From assembly GCF_029143285.1 (NCBI RefSeq), contig NZ_JAPDSH010000001.1, forward strand, positions 1-64,000: a DNA stretch of 64,000 nucleotides, read 5' to 3'. Under the pieces are notes generated by a model. That model saw only the letters and a list, made by a program, of their open reading frames with translations. It made no database searches and was not told where the DNA came from. Source of the stretch: Vagococcus proximus. Lineage in GTDB: Bacteria; Bacillota; Bacilli; Lactobacillales; Vagococcaceae. How positions within the stretch are numbered: position 1 is the first letter of the stretch; each line of letters starts with the position of its first letter. Shown piece after piece: positions 62,642 through 64,000 of this stretch. Made by a program: the position numbers and the translations under genes.

Positions 62642-63397
62642 ATGTTGACTGGCCGACTATTAGCTCCTGTGTTAGATGTTATTGCTCTGAAAGTTAAAGA
62701 TATTGATAAGGAATTGTTTTTTTATAAAGAACTATTGAATTTAGATGTTTTAATTGAAGAGAATGGGATTGCTTACGTAGGAACTAAGGCTAATAACGAC
62801 ACCCTTTTCTCGTTATATGAAGATCCAGATAGCTACAAAACGACGGAAAATCGTAATGGATTACTTGACTATTCACTGTACTTCCCAACACGGGAGTCCT
62901 TTGAACAAGTTGAGACTAATTTTAGAAACGCAAATTACAAGTATGAGTATTCAAAAGTAGGCCAAGGCTTAAAGATAAATGTAGTTGACCCAGAAGGAAA
63001 TCATTTATCGATTTGTTTTGAAGAGGCGCTTTATTTTGAAAATAGTGCCCCTATACTGGGAAAGATTAAGTTGGATGTTGTTGATGAAGAAAAAAGTCAT
63101 GTGTTTTATCAGAAAATATTAGGTTTTTATACCCAAACTTATAAAGAAAGACGTATCTATCAGCCTAGCAAAAATAAAATTGGTGCGCTTCAATTTGAGA
63201 TGCGTTCAGGACTACCAAGTGAAGACGATGTTTTGGGGCTGGATTATTTAGCATTTAAAATGCCAAACAAACAATCTATTGCACATCTTTCAAATTATTT
63301 AAAAGAAAATAATCAAGAATTTTATTTAAGTAGGGCAGGGGATTTACTTCAAATAGATGATCCAAATGGGATTCATTTGTGGTTCTATCTTAGATAA
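62642..63397 (+). CDS. VOC (glyoxalase-fold) family protein, two domains
   Basis: 251 residues with two vicinal-oxygen-chelate halves (about 8-130 and 138-251): APVLDVIALKVKDIDKELFFYKELL; GKIKLDVVDEEKSHVFYQKILGF, each closed by a D-P-x-G-x-H motif (VDPEGNHLSI; DDPNGIHLWF). Resembles CatE-type extradiol dioxygenase/glyoxalase proteins. Substrate unknown. GAAAGGTAG site; single gene. Confidence 0.82.
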   Translation: MLTGRLLAPVLDVIALKVKDIDKELFFYKELLNLDVLIEENGIAYVGTKANNDTLFSLYEDPDSYKTTENRNGLLDYSLYFPTRESFEQVETNFRNANYKYEYSKVGQGLKINVVDPEGNHLSICFEEALYFENSAPILGKIKLDVVDEEKSHVFYQKILGFYTQTYKERRIYQPSKNKIGALQFEMRSGLPSEDDVLGLDYLAFKMPNKQSIAHLSNYLKENNQEFYLSRAGDLLQIDDPNGIHLWFYLR

Positions 63398-63590
63398 ATT
63401 GATGTTATATGAACAGTTTTTTTAAAGGGGTTCAAGAAATTGCGTAAGGTTATTGTTTTATAGATGATTTTAGGTATAATTAATAGGTACTTTTTTATAA
63501 TCAAAAACTGTGATAAAATAAGTAAGATTGAAGTAAAAAAATTACTAATGAAAAATAACTGCTCAGCAGTTTTAAGGAATGTGAGAAAAT

Positions 63591-64000
63591 ATGAAAAAAT
63601 TTGTTATTAACGGGGGAAATCCTCTAAAAGGTGAAGTGACAATCAACGGAGCGAAAAACAGTGCGGTGGCTTTAATTCCTGCAGCTATCTTAGCGGACTC
63701 TCCTGTGACATTAGATGGTATGCCAGATATCAGTGATGTCCATTCATTAAAAGAAATTCTTGAAATTATGGGTGTTAAAGTAACATTAAAAGATAATCAA
63801 ATGGTAATTGATCCAACAGGTATGGTTTCAGTACCAATGCCAAGTGGTAAAATCAGCAGTTTAAGAGCATCATATTACTTTATGGGTGCTTTATTAGGTA
63901 AATTTGGCGAAGGTGTTGTAGGACTTCCTGGAGGCTGTTTCTTAGGACCTCGTCCAATCGACTTACACATTAAAGGATTTGAAGCATTAGGTGCAGATGT
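63591..64000 (+). CDS. murA: UDP-N-acetylglucosamine 1-carboxyvinyltransferase MurA (partial, 5' end)
   Basis: First 136 residues; the rest lies beyond the window. Opening [29 protein letters not shown] includes Asn/Lys of the catalytic site (NGAKNS), and the PEP-binding Cys is present in [16 protein letters not shown], so fosfomycin sensitivity is expected at that site. First committed step of peptidoglycan synthesis. Firmicutes often carry two murA genes; which copy this is cannot be told here. AAGGAATGTGAG upstream. Confidence 0.95.
   Translation, partial: MKKFVINGGNPLKGEVTINGAKNSAVALIPAAILADSPVTLDGMPDISDVHSLKEILEIMGVKVTLKDNQMVIDPTGMVSVPMPSGKISSLRASYYFMGALLGKFGEGVVGLPGGCFLGPRPIDLHIKGFEALGAD

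Noticed and set aside
63398-63590. Gap before murA searched for a T-box or other leader
   Set aside because: No T-box sequence, no terminator-antiterminator pair; nothing recognisable besides AT-rich promoter-like sequence.

Overview
This 64 kb window is a dense, low-GC chromosomal segment of a Gram-positive coccus. The gene set (LiaFSR, SodA, FtsW, YlaN, YlbF/YlbG, an EfrAB-type exporter, PTS genes, an Mga-type regulator, a short 4.5S-like SRP RNA) and the protein sequences point to Lactobacillales, family Enterococcaceae. A Vagococcus-like genome is my best guess. No phage, IS element, CRISPR array or rRNA operon is visible. The only transposition-related gene is a serine-recombinase-like protein whose active site appears to be lost.

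Layout. 1-7.7 kb: tRNA-Thr, pepC, mltG, greA, the liaFSR envelope-stress operon, a KtrA/TrkA-type RCK protein and a HesB-like protein. 7.7-15.1 kb: DUF1189 membrane protein, sodA, then a Bacillus-like housekeeping run (ylaN, ftsW, a CAP-associated exported protein, ylbF, ylbG, rsmD, coaD, sepM/ylbL). 15.1-20.9 kb: a TetR regulator divergent from a six-gene short-chain acyl/keto-acid operon (CoA-transferase A and B, thiolase, thioesterase, hydroxyacyl/carnitine-type dehydrogenase, ketopantoate-reductase-like protein). 21-35 kb: fba, an Rrf2 regulator with a YhgE/Pip membrane protein, a lactonase, an orphan EIIA-Gut-like protein with an AI-2E-type exporter, azoreductase, the degenerate recombinase, an Mga-like regulator with a membrane diguanylate cyclase, and several small genes.

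35.2-47.4 kb: the conserved tadA-SRP RNA-dnaX-ebfC-recR-tmk-darA-holB-ricT-yabA-rsmI neighbourhood. It is interrupted between the SRP RNA and dnaX by an ornithine-cyclodeaminase-family gene and an ydjI-ydjG-ydjH-like operon. 47.6-58.1 kb: a carbohydrate island flanked by two paralogous APC permeases. It holds a GntR regulator, a PTS EIIC, a MupG-like 6-phosphoglycosidase, an amidohydrolase, a DgaE-like ammonia lyase, a DgaF-like aldolase and a PfkB kinase. Together these read as a pathway for a phosphorylated amino-sugar or amino-sugar acid. 58.2-64 kb: a TetR regulator with a striking operator array, the heterodimeric ABC exporter efrAB, a glyoxalase-fold protein and the start of murA.

The most interesting signals are: (1) the catalytically dead serine recombinase preceded by two related dyads; (2) the MupG plus Dga-type operon with a perfect palindrome in its promoter; (3) the efrAB promoter, whose 17-bp spacer is itself a TetR-type dyad; (4) paired Rrf2-type dyads 35 bp apart before the YhgE operon; (5) a carnitine-pathway-like operon that lacks the cleavage enzyme; and (6) an orphan EIIA-Gut-like protein without the histidines of its family. 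All family assignments come from reading the sequence and memory of the families; no database search was run.
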